From Diplolepis rosae (taxonomy: Eukaryota > Arthropoda > Insecta > Hymenoptera > Diplolepididae), in contig JAPYXD010000704.1 of NCBI GenBank assembly GCA_030998225.1, positions 7,750,001-7,814,000 on the forward strand: 64,000 nucleotides of DNA, written 5' to 3'. The translations under genes were made by a program, and so were the position numbers. A model generated the notes under the pieces. It ran no database searches and had not been told where the DNA came from. It saw only the letters and a list, made by a program, of their open reading frames with translations. Shown here one piece after another: positions 26,501 to 41,010 of this stretch. The stretch's first letter is position 1. Each line of letters begins with the position of its first letter.

Positions 26501-29500
26501 CTGATATAAATGACATCGTACCCGCGTAATACGCGAGATCAAACAAAGTCTGACCTAAATAAGGAGGCAAAGTAATGCGCGAATTCTTAGGAGTACAGAA
26601 TTTTTATATAAAGTGGCCAAGTAATGCGCGAGCTCTTCGGACTCTGGCTTAAAATTATGTGGCCAAGTAATTCGCGAGTTCAATGGACGTCAGGACTGAT
26701 ATAAATGCAAAAATAGCCGCGTAATACGCGAGATCAAACAAAGTCTGACCTAAATAAGGTGGCAAAGTAATGCGCGAATTCTTAGTACAGGATTTTTATA
26801 TAAAGTGGCCAAGTAATGCGCGAGCTCTTCGGACTCTGGCTTAAAATTATGTGGCCAAGTAATGCGCGAGTTCAATGGACGTCAGGACTGATATAAATGC
26901 ACAAAAAGCCGCGTAATACACGAGATCAAACAAAGTCTAACCTAAATAAGGTGGCAAAGTAATGCGCGAATACTTAGTACAGAATTTTTATATAAAGTGG
27001 CCAAGTAATGCGCGAGTTCAATGGACGTCAGGACTGATATAAATACAAAAATAGGTGCGTAATACGCGACTTGAACGCAGTCTGACCTGAAAAGCGTGGC
27101 CAAGTAATGCACGAATTCTTAGGGGTATAAGAATTTTTATAAAGTGGCTAAAAAATAATAATTAACACTTAGGGTCCTTAGACTCTGACCTGAATAAAGC
27201 GGCCAAGTAATGCGCGAGCTCTTCGGATTCTGGCTTAAAATTATGTGGCCAAGTAATGCCCGAGTTCAATGGACGTCAGGACTGATATAAATACAAAAAT
27301 AGGTGCGTAATACGCGAGTTGAACGCAGTCTGACCTGAAAAGAGTGGCCAAGTAATGCACGAATTCTTAGGGGTATAAGAATTTTTATAAAGTGGCTAAA
27401 AAATAATAATTAACACTTAGGGTCCTTAGACTCTGACCTGAATAAAGCGGCCAAGTAATGCGCGAGCTCTTCGGACTCTGGCTTAAAATTATGTGGCCAA
27501 GTAATGCGCGAGTTCAATGGACGTCAGGACTGATATAAATGCAAAAACAGCCGCGTAATACGCGAGATCAAACAAAGTCTGACCTTAATAATGTAGCAAA
27601 GTAATGCGCAAATTCTTAGTACAGTATTTTTATATAAAGTGGCCAAGTAATGCGCGAGCTCTTCGGACTCTGGCTTAAAATTATGTCGCCAAGTAATTCG
27701 CGAGTTCAATGGACGTCAGGACTGATATAAATGCACAAAAAGCCGCGTAATACGCAAGATCAAACAAAGTCTGACCTAAATAAGGTGGCAAAGTAATGCG
27801 CGAGCTCTTCGGACTTTGGCTTAAAATTATGTGGCCAAGAAATGCGCGAGTTCAATGGACGTCAGCACTGATATAAATGCACAAAAAGCCGCGTAATACG
27901 CGAGATCAAACAAAGTCTAACCTAAATAAGGTAGCAAAGTAATGCGCGAATTCTTAGTACAGAATTTTTATATAAAGTGGCCAAGTAATGCGCGAGTCCA
28001 ATGGACGTCAGGACTGATATAAATACAAAAATAGGTGCGTAATACGCGACTTGAACGCAGTCTGACCTGAAAAGAGTGGCCAAGTAATGCACGAATTCTT
28101 AGGGGTATAAGAATTTTTATAAAGTGGCTAAAAAATAATAATTAACACTTAGGGTCCTTAGACTCTGACCTGAATAAAGCGGCCAAGTAATGCGCGAGCT
28201 CTTCGGACTCTGGCTTAAAATTATGTGGCCGAGTACTGCGCGAGTTAACAGGACGTCAGGACTGATATAAATGCACAAATAGCCGCGTAATACGCGAGAT
28301 CAAACAAAGTCTGACCTTAATAAGGTGGCAAAGTAATGCGCAAATTCTTAGTACAGGATTTTTATATAAAGTGGCCAAGTAATGCGAGCTCTTCGGACTC
28401 TGGCTTAAAATTATGTGGCCAAGTAATGCGCGAGTTCAATGGACGTCAGGACTGATAGAAATGCAACAATAGCCGCGTAATACGCGAGATCAAACAAAGT
28501 CTGACCTAAATAAGGAGGCAAAGTAATGAGTGAATTGTTAGGAGTACAGAATTTTTATATAAAGTGGCCAAGTAATGCGCGAGCTCTTCGGACTCTGGTT
28601 TTAAATTATGTGGCCAAGTAATTCGCGAGTTCAATGGACGTCAGGACTGATATAAATGCAAAAATAGCCGCGTAATACGCGAGATCAAACAAAGTCTGAC
28701 CTAAATAAGGTGGCAAAGTAATGCGCGAGCTCTTCGGACTTTGGCTTAAAATTATGTGGCCAAGTAATGCGCGAGTTCAATGGACGTCAGGACTGATATA
28801 AATGCACAAAAAGCCGTGTAATACGCGAGATCAAACAAAGTCTAACCTAAATAAGGTAGCAAAGTAATGCGCGAATTCTTAGTACAGAATTTTTATATAA
28901 AGTGGCCAAGTAATGCGCGAATCGTTAGGGGTATAAGAATTTTTATAAAGTGTCCAAAAAATAATAATTAACACGTAGGCTCCTTAGACTATGACCTGAA
29001 TAAGGCGGCCAAGTAATGCGCAAGCACTTCGAACTCAGATTTTCAGTAAGGTGGCCAAGTAATGCGCGAGTTCAATGGTCGTCAGGACTGATATAAATGC
29101 AAAAATAGCCGCGTAATACGCGAGGTCAAACAAAGTCTGACCTAAATAAGGTGGCAAAGTAATGCGCGAGCTCTTCGGACTCAGATTTTCTGTAAGGTGG
29201 CTAAGTAATGCGCGAGTTCAATGGACGTCAGGACTGATATAAATGCAAAAATAGCCGCGTAATACGGAGATCAAACAAAGTCTGACCTAAATAAGGAGGC
29301 AAAGTAATGCGCGAATTCTTAGGAGTACAGAATTTTTATATAAAGTGGCCAAGTAATGCGCGAGCTCTTCGGACTCTGGCTTAAAATTATGTGGCCAAGT
29401 AATGCGCGAGTTCAATGGACGTCAGGACTGATATAAATGCAAAAATAGCCGCGTAATACGCGAGATCAAACAAAGTCTGACCTAAATATGGTGGCAAAGT

Positions 29501-32500
29501 AATGCGCGAATCCTTAGTACAGAATTTTTATATAAAGTGGCCAAGTAATGCGCGAGCTCTTCGGACTCTGGCTTAAAATTATGTGGCCAAGTAATGCGCG
29601 AGTTCAATGGACGTCAGGACTGATATAAATGCACCGAAAGCGGCGTAATACGCGAGATCAAACAAAGTGTGACCTAAATAAGGTGGCAAAGTAATGCGCG
29701 AATTCTTAGTACAGAATTTTAATATAAAGTGGCAAAGTAATGCGCGAGTTCAATGGACGTCAGGACTGATATAAATGCACAAAAAGCCGCGTAATACGCG
29801 AGTGGAACGCAGTCTGATCTGAAAAGATTGGCCAAGAAATGCACGAATTCTTAGGGGTATAAGAATTTTTATAAAGTGGCTAAAAAATAATAATTAACAC
29901 TTAGGGTCCTTAGACTCTGACCTGAATAAAGCGGCCAAGTAATGCGCGAGCTCTTCGGAATCTGGCTTAAAATTATGTGGCCAAGTAATGCCCGAGTTCA
30001 ATGGACGTCAGGACTGATATAAATGCAAAAATAGCCGCGTAATACGCGATATCAAACAAAGTCTGACCTAAATAAGGTGGCAAAGTAATGCGCGAATTCT
30101 TAGTACAGGATTTTTATATAAAGTGGCCAAGTAATGCGCGAGCTCTTCGGATTCTGGCTTAAAATTATGTGGCCAAGTAATTCGCGAGTTCAATGGACGT
30201 CAAGACTGATATAAATGCACAAAAAGCCGCGTAATACGCCAGATCAAACAAAGTCTGACCTAAATAAGGTGGCAAAGTAATGCGCGAGCTCTTCGGACTC
30301 TGGCTTAAAATTATGTGGCCAAATAATGCGCGAGTTCAATGGACGTCAGGACTGATATAAATGCACAAAAATCCGCGTAATACGCGAGATCAAACAAAGT
30401 CTGACCTAAATAAGGAGGCAAAGTAATGCGCGAATTCTTAGGAGTACAGAATTTTTATATAAAGTGGCCAAGTAATGCGCGAGTTCAATGGACGTCAGGA
30501 CTGATATAAATACAAAAATAGGCGCGTAATACGCGAGTTGAACGCAGTCTGACCTGAAAAGAGTGGCCAAGTAATGCGCGAATTCTTAGGGGTATAAGAA
30601 TTTTTATAAAGTGGCTAAAAAATAATAATTAATACTTAGGGTCCTTAGACTCTGACCTGAATAAAGCGGCCAAATAATGCGCGAGCACTTCGGACTCTGG
30701 ATTAAAATAATGTGGCCAAGTAATTCGCGAGTTCAATGGACGTCAGGACTGATATAAATGCACAAAAAGCCGCGTAATACGCAAGATCAAACAAAGTCTG
30801 ACCTAAATAAGGTGGCAAAGTAATGCGCGAGCTCTTCGGACTTTGGCTTAAAATTATGTGGCCAAGTAATGCGCGAGTTAAATGGACGTCAGGACTGATA
30901 TAAATGCACAAAAAGCCGCGGAATACGCGAGATCAAACAAAGTCTAACCTAAATAAGGTAGCAAAGTAATGCGCGAATTCTTAGTACAGAATTTTTATAT
31001 CAAGTGGCCAAGTAATGCGCGAGTTCAATGGACGTCAGGACTGATATAAATACAAAAATAGGTGCGTAATACGCGACTTGAACGCAGTCTGACCTGAAAA
31101 GAGTGGCCAAGTAATGCACAAATTCTTAGGGGTATAAGAATTTTTATAAAGTGGCTAAAAAATAATAATTAACACTTAGGGTCCTTAGACTCTGACCTGA
31201 ATAAAGCGGCCAAGTAATGCGCGAGCTCTTCGGATTCTGGCTTAAAATTATGTTGCCAAGTAATGCCCGAGTTCAATGGACGTCAGGACTGATATAAATA
31301 CAAAAATAGGTGCGTAATACGCGAGTTGAACGCAGTCTGACCTGAAAAGAGTGGCCAAGTAATGCACGAATTCTTAGGGGTATAAGAATTTTTATAAAGT
31401 GGCTAAAAAATAATAATTAACACGTAGGCTCCTTAGACTCTGACCTGAATAAAGCGGCCAAGTAATGCGCGAGCTCTTCGGACTCTGGCTTAAAATTATG
31501 TGGCCAAGTAATGCGCGAGTTCAATGGACGTCAGGACTGATATAAATGCAAAAACAGCCGCGTAATGCGCGAGATCAAACAAAGTCTGACCTTAATAATG
31601 TAGCAAAGTAATGCGCAAATTCTTAGTACAGTATTTTTATATAAAGTGGCAAAGTAATGCGCGAGCTCTTCGGACTCTAGCTTAAAATTATGTGGCCAAG
31701 TAATGAGCGAGTTCAATGGACGTCAGGACTGATATAAATGCACAAGAATCCGCGTAATACGCGAGATCAAACAAAGTATAACCTAAATAAGGTGGCAAAG
31801 TAATGCGCGAATTCTTAGTACAGAATTTTAATATAAAGTGGCCAAGTAATGCGCGAGTTCAATCGACGTCAGGACTGACATAAATGCAAAAATAGGTGCG
31901 TAATACGCGAGTTGAACGCAGTCTGACCTGAAAAGAGTGGCCAAGTAATGCACGAATTCTTAGGGGTATAAGAATTTTTATAAAGTGGCTAAAAAATAAT
32001 AATTAACACTTAGGGTCATTATACTCTGACATGAATAAAGCGGCCAAGGAATGCGCGAGCTCTTCGGACTCTGTGTTTACGTTATGTGGCTTAGTAATTC
32101 GCGAGTTCAATGGACGTCAGGACTGATATAAATGCACAAAAAGCCGCGTAATACGCGAGATCAAACAAAGTCTGACCTAAATAAGGTGGCAAAGTAATGC
32201 GCGAGCTCTTCGGACTCTGGCTTAAAATTATGTGGCCAAGTAATGCGCGAGTTCAATGGACGTCAGGACTGATATAAATTCAAAAATAGCCGCGTAATAC
32301 GCGAGATCAAACAAAGTCTGACCTAAATAAGGTGGAAAAGTAATGCGCGAATTCTTAGGAGTACAGAATTTTTATATAAAGTGGCCAAGTAATGCGCGAG
32401 TTCAATGGACGTCAGGACTGATATAAATACAAAAATAGGGGCGTAATACGCGAGTTGAACGCAGTCTGACCTGAAAAGAGTGGCCAAGTAATGCACGAAT

Positions 32501-32659
32501 TCTTAGGGGTATAAGAATTTTTATAAAGTGGCTAAAAAATAATAATTAACACTTAGGGTCCTTAGACTCTGACCTGAATAAAGCGGCCAAGTAATGCGCG
32601 AGCTCTTCGGACTCTGGCTTAAAATTATGTGGCCAAGTAATGCGCGAGTTCAATGGACG

Positions 32660-35600
32660 TCAGGACTGATATAAATGCAAAAACAGCCGCGTAATACGCG
32701 AGATCAAACAAAGTCTGACCTTAATAATGTAGCAAAGTAATGCGCAAATTCTTAGTACAGTATTTTTATATAAAGTGGCCAAGTAATGCGCGAGCTCTTC
32801 GGACTCTGGCTTAAAATTATGTCGCCAAGTAATTCGCGAGTTCAATGGACGTCAGGACTGATATAAATGCACAAAAAGCCGCGTAATACGCAAGATCAAA
32901 CAAAGTCTGACCTAAATAAGGTGGCAAAGTAATGCGCGAGCTCTTCGGACTTTGGCTTAAAATTATGTGGCCAAGTAATGCGCGAGTTCAATGGACGTCA
33001 GGACTGATATAAATGCACAAAAAGCCGCGTAATACGCGAGATCAAACAAAGTCTAACCTAAATAAGGTAGCAAAGTAATGCGCGAATTCTTAGTACAGAA
33101 TTTTTATATAAAGTGGCCAAGTAATGCGCGAGTTCAATGGACGTCAGGACTGATATAAATACAAAAATAGGTGCGTAATACGCGACTTGAACGCAGTCTG
33201 ACCTGAAAAGAGTGGCCAAGTAATGCACGAATTCTTAGGGGTATAAGAATTTTTATAAATTGGCTAAAAAATAATAATTAACACTTAGGGTCCTTAGACT
33301 CTGACCTGAATAAAGCGGCCAAGTAATGCGCGAGCTCTTCGGATTCTGGCTTAAAATTATGTGGCCAAGTAATGCCCGAGTTCAATGGACGTCAGGACTG
33401 ATATAAATACAAAAATAGGTGCGTAATACGCGAGTTGAACGCAGTCTGACCTGAAAAGAGTGGCCAATTAATGCACGAATTTCTAGGGGCTATAAGAATT
33501 TTTATAAAGTGGCTAAAAAATAATAATTAACACTTAGGGTCCTTAGACTCTGACCTGAATAAAGCGGCCAAGTAATGCGCGAGCTCTTCGGACTCTGGCT
33601 TAAAATTATGTGGCCAAGTAATGAGCGAATTCAATGGACGTCAGGACTGATATAAATGCAAAAATAGCCGCGTAATACGCGAGATCAAACAAAGTCTGAC
33701 CTTAATAAGGTGGCAAAGTAATGCGCAAATTCTTAGTACAGGATTTTTATATAAAGTGGCCAAGTAATGCGAGCTCTTCGGACTCTGGCTTAAAATTATG
33801 TGGCCATGTAATTCGCGAGTTCAATGGACGTCAGGACTGATATAAATACAAAAATAGCCGCGTAATACGCGAGTTTAACGAAGTCTAACCTGAAAAGAGT
33901 GGCCAAGTAATGCGCGAATCGTAAGGGGTATAAGAATTTTTATAAAGTGTCCAAAAAATAATAATTAACATGTAGGCTCCTTAGACTATGACCTGAATAA
34001 GGCGGCCAAGTAATGCGCAAGCACTTCGAACTCAGATATTCAGTAAGGTGGCCAAGTAATGCGCGAGTTCAATGGTCGTCAGGACTGATATAAATGCAAA
34101 AATAGCCGCGTAATACGCGAGGTCAAACAAAGTCTGACCTAAATAAGGTGGCCAAATAATGCGCGAGCACTTCGGACTCTGATTTACAGTAAGGTGGCCA
34201 AGTAATGCCCGAGTTCAATGGACGTCAGGACTGATATAAATGCAAAAATAGCCACGTAATACGCGAGATCAAACGAAATCTGACCTAAATAAGGAGGCAA
34301 AGTAATGCGCGAATTCCTAGGAGTACAGAATTTTTATATAAAGTGGCCAAGTAATGCGCGAGCTCTTCGGACTCTGGCTTAAAATTATGTGGCCAAGTAA
34401 TTCGCGAGTTCAATGGACGTGAGGACTGATATAAATGCAAAAATAGCCGCGTAATACGCGAGATCAAACAAAGTCTGACCTAAATATGGTGGCAAAGTAA
34501 TGCGCGAATCCTTAGTACAGAATTTTTATATAAAGTCGCCAAGTAATGCGCGAGCTCTTCGGACTCTGGCTTAAATTTATGTGGCCAAGTAATGCGCTAG
34601 TTCTTTGGTCGTCATGAATGATATAAATGCACAAAAAGCCGCGTGATACGCGAGATCAAACAAAGTCTGACCTAAATAAGGTGGAAAAGTAATGCGCGAA
34701 TTCTTAGTACAGAATTTTTATATAAAGTGGCCAAGTAATGCCCGAGTTCAATGGACGTCAGGACTGATATAAATACAAAAATAGGTGCGTAATACGCGAC
34801 TTGAACGCAGTCTGACCTGAAAAGAGTGGCCAAGTAATGCACGAATTCTTAGGGGTATAAGAATTTTTATAAAGTGGCTAAAAAATAATAATTAACACTT
34901 AGGGTCCTTAGACTCTGACCTGAATAAAGCGGCCAAGTAATGCGCGAGCTCTTCGGATTCTGGCTTAAAATTATGTGGCCAAGTAATGCCCGAGTTCAAT
35001 GGACGTCAGGACTGATATATATACAAAAATAGGTGCGTAATACGCGAGTTGAACGCAGTCTGACCTGAAAAGAGTGGCCAATTAATGCACGAATTCTTAG
35101 GGGTATAAGAATTTTTATAAAGTGGCTAAAAAATAATAATTAACACTTAGGGTCCTTAGACTCTGACCTGAATAAAGCGGCCAAGTAATGCGCGAGCTCT
35201 TCGGACTCTGGCTTAAAATTATGTGGCCAAGTAATGCGCGAGTTCAATGGACGTGAGGACTGATATAAATGCAAAAATAGACGCGTAATACGCGAGATCA
35301 AACAAAGTCTGACCTTAATAAGGTGGCAAAGTAATGCGCAAATTCTTAGTACAGGATTTTTATATAAAGTGGCCAAGTAATGCGAGCTCTTCGGACTCTG
35401 GCTTAAAATTATGTGGCCATGTAATTCGCGAGTTCAATGGACGTCAGGACTGATATAAATACAAAAATAGCCGCGTAATACGCGAGTTTAACGAAGTCTA
35501 ACCTGAAAAGAGTGGCCAAGTAATGCGCGAATCGTAAGGGGTATAAGAATTTTTATAAAGTGGCCAAAAAATAATAATTAACACGTAGGCTCCTTAGACT

Positions 35601-35700
35601 ATGACCTGAATAAGGCGGCCAAGTAATGCGCAAGCACTTCGAACTCAGATTTTCAGTAAGGTGGCCAAGTAATGCGCAAGTTCAATGGACGTCAGGACTG
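32660..35700 (+). repeat. Long-range duplication, copy 2 (partner about 9.2 kb upstream)
   Basis: This is the partner of the segment starting near 23,460 and shares the same series of rare diagnostic variants in the same order. It lacks the dense substitution patch seen at 24,437-24,475 in copy 1 but has its own differences around 34,150-34,210. The pair shows that the array evolves by moving blocks of several kilobases as well as by monomer-scale exchange. Confidence 0.75.
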
Positions 35701-36170
35701 ATATAAATGCAAAAGTAGCCGCGTAATAAGCGAGATCACACAAAGTCTGACCTAAATAAGGAGGCAAAGTAATGCGCGAATTCTTAGGAGTACATATTTT
35801 TTATATAAAGTGGCCAAGTAATGCGCGAGCTCTTCGGACTCTGGCTTAAAATTATGTGGCCAAGTAATTCGCGAGTTCAATGGACGTCAGGACTGATATA
35901 AATGCAAAAATAGCCGCGTAATACGCGAGATCAAACAAAGTCTGACCTAAATAAGGTGGCAAAGTAATGCGCGAGCTCTTCGGACTCTGGCTTAAAATTA
36001 TGTGGCCAAGTAATGCGCGAGTTCAATGGACGTCAGGACTGATATAAAGGCACAAAAAGACGCTTAATACACGAGATAAAAAAAAGACTAACCTAAATAA
36101 GGATGAAAAGAAATGCGCGCATTCTTAGTACTGTATGTTTATATAATGTGGCCAAGTAATGCGCGAATCG

Positions 36171-39100
36171 TTAGGGGTATAAGAATTTTTATAAAGTGTC
36201 CAAAAAATAATAATTAACACGTAGGCTCCTTAGACTATGACCTGAATAAGGCGGCCAAGTAATGCGCAAGCACTTCGAACTCAGATTTTCAGTAAGGTGG
36301 CCAAGTAATGCGCGAGTTCAATGGTCGTCAGGACTGATATAAATGCAAAAATAGCCGCGTAATACGCGAGGTCAAACAAAGTCTGACCTAAATAAGGTGG
36401 CAAAGTAATGCGCGAGCTCTTCGGACTCAGATTTTCAGTAAGGTGTCTAAGTAATGCGCGAGTTCAATGGACGTCAGGACTGATATAAATGCAAAAATAG
36501 CCGCGTAATACGGAGATCAAACAAAGTCTGACCTAAATAAGGAGGCAAAGTAATGCGCGAATTCTTAGGAGTACAGGACTTTTATATAAAGTGGCCAAGT
36601 AATCCGCGAGCTCTTCGGACTGCGGCTTAAAATTATGTGGCCAAGTAATTCGCGAGTTCAATGGACGTCAGGACTGATATAAATGCAAAAATAGCAGCGT
36701 TATACGCGAGATCAAACAAAGTCTAACCTAAATAAGGTGGCAAAGTAATGCGCGAATCCTTAGTACAGGATTTTTATATAAAGTGGCCAAGTAATGCGCG
36801 AGCTCTTCGGACTCTGGCTTAAAATTATGTGGCCAAGTAATGCGCTAGTTCTATGGACGTCAGGACTGATATAAATGCACAAAAAGCCGCGTAATACGCG
36901 AGATCAAACAAAGTGTAACCTAAATAAGGTGGCAAAGTAATGCGCGAATTCTTAGTACAGAATTTTTATATAAAGTGGCCAAGTAATGCCCGAGTTCAAT
37001 GGACGTCAGGACTGATATAAATACAAAAATAGGTGCGTAATACGCGACTTGAACGCAGTCTGACCTGAAAAGAGTGGCCAAGTAATGCACGAATTCTTAG
37101 GGGTATAAGAATTTTTATAAAGTGGCTAAAAAATAATAATTAACACTTAGGGTCCTTAGACACTGACCTGAATAAAGCGGCCAAGTAATGCGCGAGCTCT
37201 TCGGATTCTGGCTTAAAATTATGTGGCCAAGTAATGCGCGAGTTCAATGGACGTCAGGACTGATATAAATGCAAAAATAGCCGCGTAATACGCGAGATCA
37301 AACAAAGTCTGACCTTAATAAGGTGGCAAAGTAATGCGCAAATTCTTAGTACAGGATTTTTATATAAAGTGGCCAAGTAATGCGAGCTCTTCGGACTCTG
37401 GCTTAAAATTATGTGGCCATGTAATTCGCGAGTTCAATGGACGTCAGGACTGGATATAAATACAAAAATAGCCGCGTAATACGCGAGTTTAACGAAGTCT
37501 AACCTGAAAAGAGTGGCCAAGTAATGCGCGAATCGTAAGGGGTATAAGAATTTTTATAAAGTGGCCAAAAAATAATAATTAACACTTAGGGTCCTTAGTG
37601 TCTGACCTGAATAAAGCGGCCAAGTAATGCGCGAGCCCTTCGGACTCTGGCTTAAAATTATGTGGCCATGTAATTCGCGAGTTCAATGGACGTCAGGACT
37701 GATATAGATACAAAATAATCGCGTAATACGCGAGTTTAACGAAGTCTAACCTGAAAAGAGTGGCCAAGTAATGCGCGAATCGTAAGGGGTATAAGAATTT
37801 TTATAAAGTGGCCCAAAAATAATAATTAACACGTAGGCTCCTTAGACTATGACCTGAATAAGGCGGCCAAGTACTGCGCAAGCACTTCGAACTCAGATTT
37901 TCAGTAAGGTGGCCAAGTAATGCCCGAGTTCAATGGACGTCAGGACTGATATAAATACAAAAATAGGTGCGTAATACGCGAGTTGAACGCAGTCTGACCT
38001 GAAAAGAGTGGCCAAGTAATGCACGAATTCTTAGGGGTATAAGAATTTTTATAAAGTGGCTAAAAAATAATAATTAACACTTAGGGTCCTTAGACTATGA
38101 CCTGAATAACGCGGCCAAGTAATGCGCGAGCTCTTCGGACTCTGGCTTAAAATTATGTGGCCAAGTAATGCGCGAGGACAATGGACGTCAGGACTGATAT
38201 AAATGCAAAAATAGCCGCGTAATACGCGAGGTCAAACAAAGTCTGACCTAAATAAGGTGGCAATGTAATGCGCGAGCACTTCGGACTCAGATTTTCAGTA
38301 AGGCGGCCAAGTAATGAGCGAGTTCAATGGACGTCAGGACTGATATAAATGAAAAAATAGCCGCGTAATACGCGAGATCAAACAAAGTCTGAACTAAATA
38401 GGGAGGCAAAGTAATGCGCGAATTCTTAGTACAGAATTTTTATATAAAGTGGCAAAGTAATGCGCGAGCTCTTCGGACTCAGATTTTCAGTAAGGTGGCC
38501 AAGTAATGCGCGAGTTCAATGGACGTCAGGACTGATATAAATGCAAAAATAGCCGCGTAATACGCGAGATCAAACAAAGTCTGACCTAAATAAGGAGGCA
38601 AAGTAATGCGCGAATTCTTAGGAGTACAGAATTTTTATATAAAGTGGCCAAGTAATGCGCGAGCTCTTCGGACTCTGGCTTAAAATTATGTGGCCAAGTA
38701 ATTCGCGAGTTCAATGGACGTCAGGACTGATATAAATGCAAAAATAGCCGCGTAATACGCGAGATCAAACAAACTCTGACCTAAATAAGGTGGCAAAGTA
38801 ATGCGCGAGCTCTTCGGACTCTGGCTTAAAATTATGTGGCCAAGTAATGCGCGAGTTCAATGGACGTCAGGACTGATATAAATGCACATAAAGCCGTGTA
38901 ATACGCGAGATCAAACAAAGTCTAACCTAAATAAGGTAGCAAAGTAATGCGCGAATTCTTAGTACAGAATTTTTATATAAAGTGGCCAAGTAATGCGCGA
39001 ATCGTTAGGGGTATAAGAATTTTTATAAAGTGTCCAAAAAATAATAATTAACACGTAGGCTCCTTAGACTATGACCTGAATAAGGCGGCCAAGTAATGCG

Positions 39101-41010
39101 CAAGCACTTCGAACTCAGATTTTCAGTAAGGTGGCCAAGTAATGCGCGAGTTCAATGGTCGTCAGGACTGATATAAATGCAAAAATAGCCGCGTAATACG
39201 CGAGGTCAAACAAAGTCTGACCTAAATAAGGTGGCAAAGTAATGCGCGAGCTCTTCGGACTCAGATTTTCAGTAAGGTGTCTAAGTAATGCGCGAGTTCA
39301 ATGGACGTCAGGACTGATATAAATGCAAAAATAGCCGCGTAATACGGAGATCAAACAAAGTCTGACCTAAATAAGGAGGCAAAGTAATGCGCGAATTCTT
39401 AGGAGTACAGAATTTTTATATAAAGTGGCCAAGTAATGCGCGAGCTCTTCGGACTCTGGCTTAAAATTATGTGGCCAAGTAATTCGCGAGTTCAATGGAC
39501 GTCAGGACTGATATAAATGCAAAAATAGCAGCGTTATACGCGAGATCAAACAAAGTCTGACCTAAATAAGGTGGCAGAGTAATGCGCGAATCCTTAGTAC
39601 AGGATTTTTATATAAAGTGGCCAAGTAATGCGCGAGCTCTTCGGACTCTGGCTTAAAATTATGTGGCCAAGTAATGCGCTAGTTCTATGGACGTCAGGAC
39701 TGATATAAATGCACAAAAAGCCGCGTAATACGCGAGATCAAACAAAGTGTAACCTAAATAAGGTGGCAAAGTAATGCGCGAATTCTTAGTACAGAATTTT
39801 TATATAAAGTGGCCAAGTAATGCCCGAGTTCAATGGACGTCAGGACTGATATAAATACAAAAATAGGTGCGTAATACGCGACTTGAACGCAGTCTGACCT
39901 GAAAAGAGTGGCCAAGTAATGCACGAATTCTTAGGGGTATAAGAATTTTTATAAAGTGGCTAAAAAATAATAATTAACACTTAGGGTCCTTAGACACTGA
40001 CCTGAATAAAGCGGCCAAGTAATGCGCGAGCTCTTCGGATTCTGGCTTAAAATTATGTGGCCAAGTAATGCGCGAGTTCAATGGACGTCAGGACTGATAT
40101 AAATGCAAAAATAGCCGCGTAATACGCGAGATCAAACAAAGTCTGACCTTAATAAGGTGGCAAAGTAATGCGCAAATTCTTAGTACAGGATTTTTATATA
40201 AAGTGGCCAAGTAATGCGAGCTCTTCGGACTCTGGCTTAAAATTATGTGGCCATGTAATTCGCGAGTTCAATGGACGTCAGGACTGATATAAATACAAAA
40301 ATAGCCGCGTAATACGCGAGTTTAACGAAGTCTAACCTGAAAAGAGTGGCCAAGTAATGCGCGAATCGTAAGGGGTATAAGAATTTTTATAAAGTGGCCA
40401 AAAAATAATAATTAACACTTAGGGTCCTTAGTGTCTGACCTAAATAAAGTGGCCAAGTAATGCGCGAGCTCTTCGGACTCTGGCTTAAAATTATGTGGCC
40501 ATGTAATTCGCGAGTTCAATGGACGTCAGGACTGATATAGATACAAAAAAATCGCGTAATACGCGAGTTTAACGAAGTCTAACCTGAAAAGAGTGTCCAA
40601 GTAATGCGCGAATCGTAAGGGGTATAAGAATTTTTATAAAGTGGCCCAAAAATAATAATTAACACGTAGGCTCCTTAGACTATGACCTGAATAAGGCGGC
40701 CAAGTAATGCGCAAGCACTTCGAACTCAGATTTTCAGTAAGGTGGCCAAGTAATGCCCGAGTTCAATGGACGTCAGGACTGATATAAATACAAAAATAGG
40801 TGCGTAGTACGCGAGTTGAACGCAGTCTGACCTGAAAAGAGTGGCCAAGTAATGCACGAATTCTTAGGGGTATAAGAATTTTTATAAAGTGGCTAAAAAA
40901 TAATAATTAACACTTAGGGTCCTTAGACTCTGACCTGAATAAAGCGGCCAAGTAATGCGCGAGCTCTTCGGACTCTGGCTTAAAATTATGTGGCCAAGTA
41001 ATGCGCGAGG
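36171..41010 (+). repeat. Two successive copies of a 2.83-kb satellite block
   Basis: Landmarks repeat with an offset of 2,832-2,833 bp: TCGTTAGGGG with GTGTCC (36,168 and 39,001), AGCAGCGTTATACGCGAG (about 36,690 and 39,527), TTAGTGTCTGACC (37,596 and 40,428) and GCGAGGACAATGG (about 38,174 and 41,007). The first copy is complete. The second is followed to about 41,010. A few private differences, such as an inserted G at TGGATATAAATAC near 37,451, separate them. Confidence 0.75.
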
